Both the position numbers and the translations under genes were made by a program. A DNA stretch of 64,000 nt. It comes from Lamellibrachia columna. Taxonomy: Eukaryota > Annelida > Polychaeta > Sabellida > Siboglinidae. Position 1 is the first letter of the stretch; each line of letters starts with the position of its first letter. Positions 24,669-36,094 of this stretch are shown here, piece after piece. The notes beneath the pieces were generated by a model. It worked only from the letters and a program-made list of their open reading frames with translations. It was not told where the DNA came from and searched no databases. The stretch covers positions 251,501-315,500 of the forward strand of contig OY759273.1 in NCBI GenBank assembly GCA_963662155.1, written 5' to 3'.

Positions 24669-24919
24669 CTGTAACTTCAGTCTGCTGAAGAAGACTGAGT
24701 GAACAACAAGTTTCTTGAGAGGTAATTATGCTTAATATTAATAACCAAGAAACCGGATCATCAACCCATTCAATGGTCAAAGATGTTAGCAACATATCCT
24801 ATAGAAAGATAAATTTCATAATATTAGCATGTTCGTGTACTTTAACATGTTCAAAAGAATATTGTACTTCTAAAACAAATATAAATTAATTCAATATAAT
24901 TTAATAAGCCATATGAAGG

Positions 24920-26349
24920 CTTTGTCAAAGCTTGTGTTTGATCGCAAAATGATTGACAAGACTGTGAAAAGTCTCCAGGCTGACAGTATGATGGTCTGGT
25001 GAGTCTCTTGACATCTTACAGCACATTCTTGTGTAGCATTTCCTCCTCCAATATTACTACAGCCTTAAAACCTGAAAATAAAACACTACAAATATTACAT
25101 ACTGCAATATTTTGAGGATTTATTAGGAGTATGGATAATGATTATAAGATTTGTCCAGCTAATTTTAAGAGGAGTTATTCTGTATGAGAAAATTGTCGGT
25201 ATATTCTGAGCAGACTTGGAGAAAGCAACTGTAGATGTCTCTGTTAATTTGTATTCAGTAGTGGCTTCATTACCTGGAATAAGCCACTGTTTGGTTTGGT
25301 TTCTACCAAACCAGCTCTTGCCGGTTGGTGAATAAATAATATTTAATCATGCTTATATGGTAAATACCTGCACCAGCTGGACATCCAGTACTTTGTTCAC
25401 TTGGTTCTCCAGCAAACGAAAACAGCCATACTTTGCACAATGTCCAGGACTGTTGAACGGACATCTGCGGACAGCTCAACGCCCCCACCAATCTCTCTGA
25501 GTTCGTCCATGATTTGAGCCTGGTCGTCCAACCATTCAGCCATCACAGCTAAAGTTATTTAGCCTTTCTGGTGACGACGAAAGGTTGATGGTGAGACAGA
25601 GAGCAAGTTATTAAAGGACAGAACCTTCAGAACTTGACTTGGCAGAGCACAAGAGAGTAGAATAGCACAGGAGATGAGGATGAAGCCATCTGGAAGTCTC
25701 CTGGTGTATGGCTCACTGATCCAGGTCTTCACGCAGCCACACTTCCTACATTTCTGCACAATCTCTATGAGACTGACAGCTTCCTTGTTGATAACGCCTT
25801 GAGTTGGATGGCCACATTCACCACACAACTGGAAGAGCTGCATTAGCAGATCCTTAAAAACCATGTATATTGGTTGCTCTCTGATGCCCTTACTAGGTTT
25901 CTGTTTGTAGCTGAAAATTCACAAATTCCATTGCATTATTTTTGAGTAAAAAATTTAAAGTTATGTAACTCATGAACTGTTTGCGAAAATTACCACTCTA
26001 TCACATGACTACCGTGCCCCACTAATGTTGTATTGAAAATCTCAGAGGAATGGAAAACCAAAGAATGTACACAATAATACTAACTCTTCATCACTGGACT
26101 CCTCATCATTGATCTCTTCTGCAGCATCCAGAATACAGAGGTCAGATGGTTTGTAGTCACTGGATGACTTTACTGGTGACGACAAGGTGGAGGGAGAGGG
26201 TGATGGTGGCTCAGCTAATGGGACATCATCTGAAGTCTTCTTGGGTGTGGAAATAAGACAGGGTGGCTCAAGTTGAATGTCGACAGAGATATCATCCAAG
26301 CTGTACTGTGTCCCTGTGTCACATGTCACCACCATGTCTGTCTGAATCT
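24920..26349 (-). pseudogene. Transposase-like protein of THAP/Kolobok type, spliced and broken
   Basis: Three exon-like minus-strand blocks. Exon 26349-26073 (acceptor ttccag, donor gtgtac) encodes an acidic linker, TQYSLDDISVD to DEESSDEEL. Exon 25910-25368 (acceptor ttttcag, donor gtattt) joins in frame and encodes two Cys pairs (LCGECGH, CRKCGCVKTW), LPDGFILISCAILLS, and after a stop and a 1-bp frameshift the NSPGHCAKYGC block. Exon 25071 to about 24920 (acceptor tattttcag) encodes EEMLHKN, SPDHHTVSLETFHSLVNHFA with a stop and a frameshift. These blocks are typical of a large family in fish and marine invertebrates that usually carries an N-terminal THAP domain; I link it to Kolobok transposases from memory, so the superfamily is inference. 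The THAP exons and the C-terminus were not found. Confidence 0.72.
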
Positions 26350-26439
26350 CTGGAATGTAGAATAATCATTTATGGAAAAACAAAGTTCATAATAATTATG
26401 TATGTTTGCTGACATACAGACTACACGCCAAAGACAAAG

Positions 26440-27130
26440 TAGTAATAATGCTGAGAGAAATACAATTGTGATTTATTTTCTTATTTTTGATGGAGAAATT
26501 CATCTTGTATGGTATATAAAAGTAGTAATAATTATGCTGGTGAAGTCAGACATACCAGACACAATTCCATACAAATATTAATGATGTTTTCATTCACATT
26601 TCCACTGTCTTCTGGCTTCATATATCAGGCACTGTCTGATTTTTGGTCTGCAGGTGGTATAAATCTACCACAGTTGCTACAGGGCATTCACTAAGCTATA
26701 AAATTATGATATACTGGGGGTCTGACCAGGCTCGAGCTCCCTCCCTAAAACTGCATGCCATAAGGTGTGAAAATGTTGAACAGTTAACTTGAAAATTGTA
26801 GATTTTGGGTCATCTCACCCATGTTAATTTCCCTGCCCTTTCCGCCTGCGATTGTAGACAAAATATGTGTAATTTTTTTAATAGTTGGTAGCAAAAATTG
26901 CAATTGAATTGTTGCACGATCATTCTGATATTTGACAGATGCTGTGGAATTTTCGATCTATGCCAAAAAATATACTTCTTGGCCCACTAGTACATTCCCA
27001 ATTTATTAACAAAATCAACGAGAGGTTTTGGAGTAAATCATCCAAATATAATCAGCTAATGACATATTTTCCATCAATGCACCGATTATCGATTGCCATT
27101 AAAAAAATCCTGGTATACTATTAGACTATT
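26440..27130. other. No gene seen
   Basis: AT-rich, noncoding, with short ORFs of no recognisable similarity. Could hold introns of the upstream transposase-like copy. Confidence 0.4.
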
Positions 27131-27134
27131 GGCA

Positions 27135-27178
27135 GTCTCAAGTAGTTATACTCCAAACAGCCCAATCTTGGGCTAATC
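27135..27178 (-). mobile_element. SINE 3' end fragment
   Basis: Reverse complement of 61588-61627, the distal part of the tRNA-derived SINE at 61.4 kb: both contain tatactccaaacagcccaat in one orientation and a ttgggct / gagac frame around it. Only the tail is present. Confidence 0.7.
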
Positions 27179-27339
27179 ATGCAGGCCTACTTGACAAGTG
27201 CCACACCATAAAATCTAAAAGCAAAAAACATTCTAGATCTATCGTGGACGTCACCACTACTGCCACTGGCGCTGGTCACATGACATGGGGAGGGCTCGTC
27301 AGCCATGGGAATGATTATATCTTCTGTAAACCACTTCAC

Positions 27340-28372
27340 GTAGACACATGGTTGGATACACCAGACACAGACACATGGCTGGAGACATCACACACAGGCA
27401 CATGGATGGAGACACCAGACACAGACTGATGGCTGGAGACACCACACACAGACACATGGCTGGAGACACCAGACACAGACTGATGGCTGGAGACACCACA
27501 CACAGACTGATGGCTGGAGACACCACACACAGACTGATGGCTGGAGACACCACACACAGACTGATGGCTGGAGACACCACACACAGACTGATGGCTGGAG
27601 ACACCACACAGACTGGTGGCTGGAGACACCACACACAGACTGATGGCTGGAGACACCACACACAGACACATGGTTGGAGACACCACACACAGACTGATGG
27701 CTGGAGACACCACACACAGACACATGGTTGGAGACACCACACACAGACTGATGGCTGGAGACACCACACACAGACACATGGCTGGAGACACCAGACACAG
27801 ACTGATGGCTGGAGACACCACACTCAGACACATGGCTGGAGACACCAGACACAGACTGATGGCTGGAGACACCACACACAGACACATGGCTGGAGACACC
27901 AGACACAGACTGATGGCTGGAGACACCACACACAGACACATGGCTGGAGACACCACACACAGACTGATGGCTGGAGACACCACACACAGACTGATGGCTG
28001 GAGACACCACACACAGACACATGGTTGGAGACACCACACACAGACTGATGGCTGGAGACACCACACACAGACACATGGTTGGAGACACCACACACAGACT
28101 GATGGCTGGAGACACCACACACAGACTGATGGCTGGAGACACCACACACAGACTGATGGCTGGAGACACCACACAGACTGGTGGCTGGAGACACCACACA
28201 CAGACACATGGTTGGAGACACCACACACAGACTGATGGCTGGAGACACCACACACAGACACATGGTTGGAGACACCACACACAGACTGATGGCTGGAGAC
28301 ACCACACAGACTGGTGGCTGGAGACACCACACACAGACTGATGGCTGGAGACACCACACACAGACAGATAAA
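27340..28372. repeat. 27-bp minisatellite, about 38 units
   Basis: Unit gatggctggagacaccacac plus acagact, with two main types distinguished by actgatggct versus acacatggct/ggtt, and a few 24-bp units lacking one aca. Because 27 is divisible by three and stops are rare, several frames on both strands stay open for 200-370 codons. There is no start context, splice signal or codon bias to support coding. Confidence 0.97.
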
Positions 28373-28524
28373 TGGAGGTGCAATGGAATTGGTCGAAGCA
28401 TAAGATTTGTTGTGCACATTTTTGTGTTGTGCACATTTGTACAACATTATGCATTACATGTGATGATTAACTGATGGTAAATCTACTTTGTTATATTTGA
28501 AAAAAAAAAACAGAATGGCATAAA

Positions 28525-29497
28525 CCATAACCATCTAGTCGGACCACAAAAACAGCATGGCATCAACTGTAAACAGTTAGTCGGACCACAAAAAAACAGG
28601 ATGGCATAAACTGTAACGAGTTAGTCAGAAGACAAAAACAGGATGGAATAACCGTAACCAGTTAGTCAGACCACATAAAACAGGATGGCATAAACCATAA
28701 CCAGTTAGTCGGACCACATAAAACAGGATGGCATAAACCGTAACCAGTTAGTAGGACAACGTAAAACAGGAGGGCATAAACCGTAACCAGTTAGTCGTAC
28801 CACATAAAACAGGATGGCATAAACCACTACCAGTTAGTCGTACTACATAAAACTGGATGGCATAAACCGTAACCAGTTAGTCGTACTACATAAAACAGGA
28901 TGGCATAAACCGTAACCAGTTAGTAGGACCACATAAAACAGGATGACATAAACCGTAACCAGTTAGTAGGACCACATAAAACAGGATGGCATCAACCATA
29001 ACCAGTTAGTTGGACCACATAAAACAGGATGGCATCAACCGTAATCAGTTAGTAGGACCACATAAAACAGGATGACATAAACCGTAACCAGTTAGTAGGA
29101 CCACATAAAACAGGATGGCATCAACCATAACTAGTTAGTTGGACCACATAAAACAGGATGGCATAAATCGTAACCAGTTAGTAGGACCACATAAAACAGG
29201 ATGACATAAACCGTAACCAGTTAATAGGACCACATAAAACAGGATGGCATCAACCATAACCAGTTAGTTGGACCACATAAAACAGGATGGCATCAACCGT
29301 AACCAGTTAGTCGTACTACATAAAACAGGATGGCATAAACCATAACCAGTTAGTAGGACCACATAAAACAGGATGGCATAAACCGTAACCAGTTAGTAGG
29401 ACCACATTAAACAGGATGGCATGAACCATAACCAGTCAGTAGGACCACATAAAACAGGATGGTATAACCGTAAATAGTTAGTCAGACCACATAAAGT
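28525..29497. repeat. 43-bp minisatellite, about 22 units
   Basis: Unit: acataaaacaggatggcata, then aaccgtaaccagttagtagg, then acc. The left-hand units are more diverged. In the centre (about 28920-29300) unit variants recur in a three-unit order, a higher-order repeat. Confidence 0.97.
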
Positions 29498-29613
29498 CCA
29501 GCACTGATGATTGGTCATTGTTACTCAACATTACATTGATGCAAGTAACTGTAACTTTTGACAAGTTTGTACAATTTTCAAGAATTCATGGAACATCTCA
29601 AGATGTGCCTTAC

Positions 29614-29970
29614 CTTAATGACATCTTCACCAAAGTATCCTTCAAACGGCCTGTATTTGAACATTGTGACAACCCAGGCTAGATTGCACGTCACAAAATC
29701 CGTGCCACATGGGTTTGGCAGTGACACCTCCGGTATAGTGACCGAATCAGAAAATAGTCTGGTGAGTTTATCCCACAGAGGACGCCTTATATCCCAGGGC
29801 TGTGAGCAGTCTTGTTCAATGAGGTTGATAATCTTTACTTGGTGGTACAGTGTCAGATTACCATGTTCAGGTAGATCAAACTTCAGTGATACATCATCCG
29901 TGTAGTCAGGATCATAAGCAGGAAGGATGTAAACCATATATGGGGAAGCTGAATTCTTCCCACTGTTTTC
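29614..29970 (-). CDS. Internal exon, 119 codons, of an unidentified protein
   Basis: Bounded by a good acceptor (gtaacaatgcag) and donor (AAG|gtaagg), phase 0 at both ends, and fully open. The protein has a run of Pro/Tyr-rich strand-like sequence (SPYMVYILPAYDPDY), two Cys in PNPCGTDFVTCNLAW and QDCSQPW, and ends in YFGEDVIK. The in-phase symmetric exon and Cys content fit an extracellular module. I do not recognise the domain. It is the most downstream of the minus-strand exons between 29.6 and 42.5 kb and may belong to the same gene as the fibronectin-III-like exons, but no sequence link proves this. The internal Met codons upstream of the acceptor are intronic. Confidence 0.6.
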
Positions 29971-30069
29971 CTGCATTGTTACCATGGTGACAGACATCTA
30001 AATCATGCCACTGCTACGATGTCTTTGAAATTGTACACAATTCAAATACTTTTCCTGTGACATACGTCA

Positions 30070-30165
30070 TACAAACACTTGAGCTGTGACACACCTGTCA
30101 CGTAAACACTTAAGTAGAGAAACATCTGTCACACAAACACTTGAGCTGTGACACACCTGTCACAC
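30070..30165. repeat. Short tandem repeat, about 40-bp unit
   Basis: Two to three units containing cttgagctgtgacacacctg and tcacacaaaca, the middle one diverged. Confidence 0.7.
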
Positions 30166-30699
30166 AAACACATCAAGAAAACTGTTATATTGGAACTTAA
30201 CCAATGACATATTAAATCAATGGTCACCTGACCAATTAATTGATCAAGAAATTTAATGGATGAGAAAACCCTATGGACAATTAGTTTAATAATCCAACAT
30301 TACAATAATCAATATATTCATCAATGAGTTCTTCGTCAACGTATTAAACAAAACAACCAGCCAGCCAGCCAACCCATGAAATTACTCATTCTGTGGGTGA
30401 ATGAATGTAGCAGAACCTCTATTAGTGGTTAGCTATAACTGTTCACAAACCAATGCTTCTCACTTCAAAGTCTCCTTTACACAAGTTGTGCAAGTTTATT
30501 CTGACATCTGTCTAAAAATGTGCGATATTATGGGGTATAACTCTTTAGCAGTTTCCTTCAGTATTTTGGCAGGTGCTTTGTTGGAGTTTAAAGCTTCAAG
30601 CTGTTTTATGATGCCGTTTAGTCCGATTTCTAGGGTTTGAATTGAGGGAGATGGTGATGCGTTTAGGCTAAAGCCTTGCCTTAACAGTCAGTAGAAAAC

Positions 30700-30835
30700 T
30701 TTCCATTAATTTATCTTTCTCTGTGAGAACAAGTTCTTTCTCATATCCAACCTGCACTGTTCCTTTACTAGTGCTGTTTTGTGCCCTGTAGTTCTACTAC
30801 CTTTTTAACTATGAAGAACATCCAAGCCAACAAGG
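30700..30835 (-). pseudogene. Jockey/CR1-like C-terminal remnant
   Basis: Old copy of the ORF2 C-terminal region seen better at 52.0 and 53.5 kb: on the minus strand it reads through QCRLDMRK and FSQRKIN-type residues with frame breaks. Highly diverged, so this is an old insertion. Confidence 0.65.
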
Positions 30836-32929
30836 ATGCTGTCATTAACACTGAGATGATGTTTTGACTAGAAATGTATCTCTCCCAGTTGAACTGAGCT
30901 GCAGGGATAAATTAATTTGTGTGCAGCATATTGACTCAACAAAACAGTCCATGACAATGAGTCATAGACTGTCGATGGAAACAATCTTGACAAGGTAATA
31001 AGATGAAATGTGGCACATAATGCTATGTCAACAGCAGAGGTGTATTAGTTTGACGTTTGCAGATTGGGTGAAAGTAATTCACCATAGAGGGGCTGCACTA
31101 TTACTAGCATGTTGTTCTGTGTTAATTTGTTGGCTCGAACTTCATTAATTTTAATTTATTGGTGAATAATGTCTGACTTGTCAACTGTGTGACAAGAACG
31201 CCTTACACAGCTTTAAAACTGCCAGTGAATATAATTCAACTATAAAACAGGCTTGTTATCAAATGCATGTCAATACCATTTTCCAGGATCACATTCACAT
31301 TCAAATACATTATATATGCATCATAATTATATTAGCAAAGCTACATGTTCTAATATAAGCATCAGTCAATGTAATACAACTATATACACCATGGTCTTAC
31401 TTAGAAAGTGGATTTACAGGTCAGACAATGATTCTAAACTCTGCTGAGGAGTCTGCTAACTACAGGGCACTTTTTCTCTGACAAAAAGCATGTTTTGTAA
31501 CTGTATTTACAATTCGTACAATGTGAATGTTGATTTTATTAATGATGAATTTTGGCGTTTGAAATATAAAATGTTTGGGGGTTGCATTCAAATACATGCT
31601 CTCTGTTGAGCCTGGATAATTTTTTTTTAGCTATTGCACGAATAGAACAATTTTAATGTAAATGTTTGTTTTATGCAATCAAATGCACTGAAAATGTAAC
31701 GACTGCTTTTGAATGTGCATGGCTACTGCATACCATCCAAAATGTGCATTCAAACGCATTTGTATCTGTTAACAAGTCTGCTACCAAATAATATTTAAAT
31801 GTAATATTATTGATTATCATTTTACTCAAATATTTTTGATATACTATCAGATCACAATGAGTGAAATTTCCAACATAAGTTTTTTGCTATCGACTCTTGG
31901 AGTAAAATATATATTGGTTCTATTGCATTAATTATTTCTGACAGACAGGTGTTTATAAACTACTAGAGCTATGATACGATGCAAAATATCTGATCCAAGC
32001 ATTATTTTCAGTAATCAAGAACACATGAAATAAAAATTTATTAATCTGGTATTCAGCATTAGTGTGATCTTTGTTCAGCATACTTTGATTTAAAAATACT
32101 GTCAATATGTGTGCTCTATAAATGTATGCCTGACATGAGATTTAGATTTAGGTCAGTCTCCCATAGTGAGACCACACCCTCAGTGCCCCAGTGGTCTCAT
32201 TAAGGGTCTGCTAATGAGGGTTATGAGGGTCACCAGTTATAATAATCTAGTACCAGGGTGGTAGTAGAAGCCCTGCTGCTTATACAACTGGTAGGAAATA
32301 CATGATAAAGAAGACTTCTGGATGATTGATTTGTATCCTGTTCATTCCATGAGACAAAAGGTAAGAATGTTGTCCAGGCATATTCTTTTATAGCAATTTC
32401 ACACGTGGCCCGGCCATGCGATAAACACTGCGAGTACATTTTGTGTGCAGCAGCCGGGCTGTTTGAAAAATGGCAGTTTGCATTTGTTATTATATTCAGT
32501 ACTTTCAACTTGTCAACTTGATCATGAATAAAAATGAAAATACCCATTAACATGTCATCATTCTGACTGTTTTAACTTTCATGAAAGCTAATTTGTAATA
32601 AAATAAATCTATGGATGAAATCCTTGCCTTTCACATACTAGGAAGTTCACTAATTGTATCTTCTGGCAATGTATTGTTCCTTCTTTGGTGTGTGCAGAAT
32701 GACATGGACATCTAAATCATGCCACTGCTACGATTTCTTTGAAATTGTACACAATTCAAATACTTTTGAAATTTCAACTAATTGTTACTACGGCAATTTA
32801 GTTTTGCATTTGTTTGTACTTTACTGTGCCAGTAGTCCCCTCTTATAAGGTCACCCGTTCTGTAGAGGTACAAGGGCTGTAGTGTGTGTGTGTTTGTGTG
32901 CGTTTGGTGTTTAAATCTGTGATCTTGCA
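30836..32929. other. No gene seen; probable intron
   Basis: AT-rich noncoding DNA. A 65-bp stretch at about 32700-32766 (catctaaatcatgccactgc onward) closely repeats 29989-30053, which lies immediately upstream of the 29970 splice acceptor. Nothing else recognised. Confidence 0.5.
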
Positions 32930-33232
32930 TTTTACAATATATTGCAGTGAAATGGCAAAAGTGAGCAAGTGACGATGGTTTTTTAAATATCGGACAAAAC
33001 ATATTTTGGTTTGCTCTCTTGTGCATATTACAGCAGAGTAATTGTACACTATTCTTTGGACCATTTGACAAGGTGTATTTATAAAAATTATTAGTACTTT
33101 TTTGTGACATGGTTATTTGGTGACTTTGTGTCACTTGCTCCCTTTTGTCATTTTATAAATTAAGTTGACACAGAAAAATTTTGTGACAGAGCATCAAGTG
33201 CAATCAAATCACCCTTGAATAACTCCCTTTAA
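32930..33232 (+). repeat. Dispersed repeat family R2, copy 1
   Basis: Found reverse-complemented at 44020-44575, where about 300 extra bp interrupt it. Shared words include tatcggacaaaacatatttt / aagcaatagtatgttttgtc (complement), ttatttggtgact and caaatcacccttgaataact. No coding capacity seen. Confidence 0.75.
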
Positions 33233-34189
33233 GAAACAATGAGGCAGGTCTTATTACAGAATTATATGATTAGTTGTTGTTTTTTTTAATTGGCAATGCT
33301 CAAAGTTCGGGCATGCGACGTTTTCCAGTTTTTGTGTCAAGAAGGTATAGCTGTTGCTATTTGTTGTTTTGCAGTAATTTGTAAGTTTCATAAATTTGTC
33401 ACTCGCCAATTTGGGAGAAAACAGAACAGTGATATTTCAGATGCAGTATGTAAAGGATTGTGCACAGTGCAAATACGGTGATCATAAGACTTGTCCCACA
33501 TTTTATTCTGAAAGTTGAAATTTGTAAAATATCGAGTTTAAGGCTGAATTTTTCTGAAGATATAGTAACTACATTGCTATTGAACTAAGAAGTCATTACA
33601 AGTATCCCTGACAGTATACAGTAGCACTTTGGAATTTGTCCTATAAAATAACAATTTGAAATACAGACTGCTAAAATCACTCTCAGCAATAAAAACAAAA
33701 TAACAAAATTAATGTTTGTACACTCTGTACATACATTATCCTTCTCGTTATCATTCTTTAATTTTGTGATGCACATCTGTACGAATATATCTAGACATTC
33801 AACAAATTTAAGCTCTGTAGTTAGAGGCATATATAACAAGTGCGTTTACCCTTTAGCTTAGTTTTTTGGCAAAGTTGCTCAGATATAATTTGCTAATTGG
33901 TTAAAATGTTCTGAGACATCACTTTTTTAATTTCCTGAAAATTGGTTGATTTGACATGGAATGACCTTACTGGGTATGAGAGCTGCAGACTGATTGCATG
34001 GCTGTCGCAATAACACGTGATACTATTGGTCACACACTTACTCCCTTTTCTAATAATAAAACACTATTCCATTGTCACTTGGTCCTTTATGCAGTGTCAT
34101 CTGTAGAAAATCTGCCATCTAAAAGGTTTTATAATGTTAAAATATCAGTGATCAGTAGTTTTTCTTTTTATAATAAAAATATTTAAATG

Positions 34190-34495
34190 AGAAAATGTTT
34201 CTTATTCCAAGAAAGTCTTTCAGGTGGTTTTTCTTGTTTTCAGAAAATATTCTTACTAACGTAAAACATCCAAAATGACTACAAGAAAAATATTCTTATT
34301 AAATTTAAGAAAACATTTCTTGATTTAAAAATTTTAAGAATTTTCTTACTTTTCTTTTATTTAAGAAAACGCTTTTCTTATTTAAGAAAAAACATTTCTT
34401 AGATAGGAACAATTTCCTTGGATAAATAAGAAAATATTTCTATAGTCTTTTCTTGATTTTTATGAACTATTTTCTTTCTTTCTTAAATCACGAAA
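34190..34495. repeat. AAGAAA/TTTCTT-rich, palindrome-dense tract
   Basis: Alternating aagaaaa and tttcttg words on both strands at about 20-30 bp spacing, able to form many short hairpins. A similar pair of words (ttttcttgttttaag, cttaaaacaagaaaa) recurs at 35078-35120, after about 580 bp of more ordinary sequence, so the two tracts may be the ends of a foldback element. Confidence 0.5.
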
Positions 34496-35292
34496 ATGAG
34501 AGTATGCAACCACGGTTGCATACAGGATTTTATGCTAGCAACAGCGCGAGCAGGGCACGGAAAGGTCAATAGGTTAGTCATGGTAATTTTAGCTAATTTA
34601 GAGGGTAGGCAAAGAAACCTGGATTACTGACTAAGCGCTCCCATGACACCGCTAAACCAATCAGAGCGCAGCAGTCATTCGAATGACGCAGTTTGAAATT
34701 AAGCAGCTTCACTCCGAATGTTCGATGCATGCGGAGTAGACCTGCTTTCTCGGTTTTAGCAATTTTTCGACCCCCCCTCCTCCCCACTTTCTCCTGCATA
34801 CGGTTACATTAATGTGTTTAGTAGTTTTGTGCTTTGTAACATTTTGTACATTGACGGTGGAAGTGAAGTCACCACCTTCTGTATGACGCTTTCCCAGTGG
34901 ACATTGCGTTTTTCATTTGGCTATCTGCCTGTTCACGTAGGGTTTTGGTGAGGAGTGGAAGATGACTTCCATTCCATCGATGTTGGGATGGTTTGTTGAT
35001 AATTGGCGTTATGGCCCCACCCTTTAGGTTACTAAAATATATAGAGTAGGAATTTTAGCAAGTAGTGCTCCCTAGAAAAATTTTCTTGTTTTAAGTTTTG
35101 TTTCTTAAAACAAGAAAACAATTTTACCAGTGCAGCGCCAACTGGAATCAAAAGCATGCCAGTTCAATGATACATAAAAATAATTGTGTATAAATATTTA
35201 AATGCTAGCATATAAAGGGGAAACCTAATGATTTAGCATTAACATGTTGCATAAATAACATCTTGGTGCATAGAAATTATGTATGTACTTAC

Positions 35293-35369
35293 CCGGTTTT
35301 GTTAATTTGGTGGTGGAATACTGGAGGAAACTCCACACCCTGCAAATCTTCAGCCACAAATTTACATTC
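35293..35369 (-). CDS. Small internal exon, 77 bp, unidentified
   Basis: Acceptor ttctgaaag, donor ACCGG|gtaagt (near consensus). The single open frame between them reads ECKFVAEDLQG and FPPVFHHQINKTG and ends in phase 2. Fits an exon of the same minus-strand gene as its neighbours. No domain recognised. Confidence 0.5.
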
Positions 35370-35754
35370 CTTTCAGAAAAGAACATTAATTTTAACAAGC
35401 ATCTACAACTTTTAAAATGTGATCAAATACCCCATAAACAAATGTCTTGGTATATATTGTATAAGCACATCTTTTTCCAACAAAGTTACAAAACATATTT
35501 CTTTTATAAGTCAACACAATGTTCAGATTTGTTTGATGATAATAATACTGTTCCTCAGATGTAATAAGTAAAGTAATTTAATTAATATATATGAACATTG
35601 TACTATCGTGACAGTAGTATTTACGAACATACTTGTGAGTTTAGATTTAATTTAATTGACCTGATAAATGTATGAGGTTAATTTAATTTAATGGGAACAT
35701 TTCTGAGTTAATTGTAATTGAATTAATTAACTTTTCAAGTTAATTGCCCCATGC

Positions 35755-36094
35755 ATACCTGTCACTATGAGACAGGAGATGACAAGACAGTCTCTAACCG
35801 GTCACTACGAGACAGGAAATGACAAGACAGACATAAACCTGTCACTATGCGAGAGTAGATGACAAGACAGTCAACAACCTGTCATTATGAGACATTATGA
35901 GACTGAGACATGAGATGACAAGATAGACACTAACCTGTTGCTATGAGACAGGAGATGACAAGACAGACACTAAAATGTCACTATGAAACAGGTGATGACA
36001 AGACAGACATAAACCAGTCACTATGAAACAGGAGATAACAAGACAGCCACTAACCTGTCATTATGAGACAGGAGATGACAAGACAGTCACTAAC
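35755..36094. repeat. 40-bp minisatellite containing splice-donor-like sequence
   Basis: About eight units of ctatgagacaggagatgaca, agacagacactaacctgtca. On the minus strand each unit carries CAGgttagtg, the same sequence as the real donor of the exon ending at 36095; the array starts right at that donor. Two further units lie inverted at 52345-52420. Confidence 0.9.

Larger units (their letters stand above)
23817..24745 (-). mobile_element. Penelope-like element, 5'-truncated 3' end with inverted termini
   Basis: A retroelement remnant flanked by inverted copies of one about 100-130 bp sequence: 23817-23945 read on the minus strand and 24640-24745 read on the plus strand share cagcttgt, tcacatgacat, gtaacttcagtctgctga, caagtttcttgag and attatgcttaatat. 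Terminal repeats in direct or inverted arrangement are known for Penelope-like elements. Near-repeats of atggtcaaagat occur just outside both ends (23816 and 24772), a possible target duplication with about 26 bp of extra sequence on the right. Coding content is listed separately. Confidence 0.8.

Noticed and set aside
24655..24710. Second hammerhead ribozyme in the right-hand Penelope-like terminus
   Set aside because: It keeps CTGAAGA but lacks a GAAA at the right distance and has lost stem II pairing.
27299..28474. ORFs of 174-372 codons on both strands
   Set aside because: The 27-bp repeat is divisible by three and poor in stop triplets; openness in several frames at once argues against coding.
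27340..29497. CRISPR-like arrays
   Set aside because: Units are contiguous without unique spacers, and the genome is animal-like; these are minisatellites.
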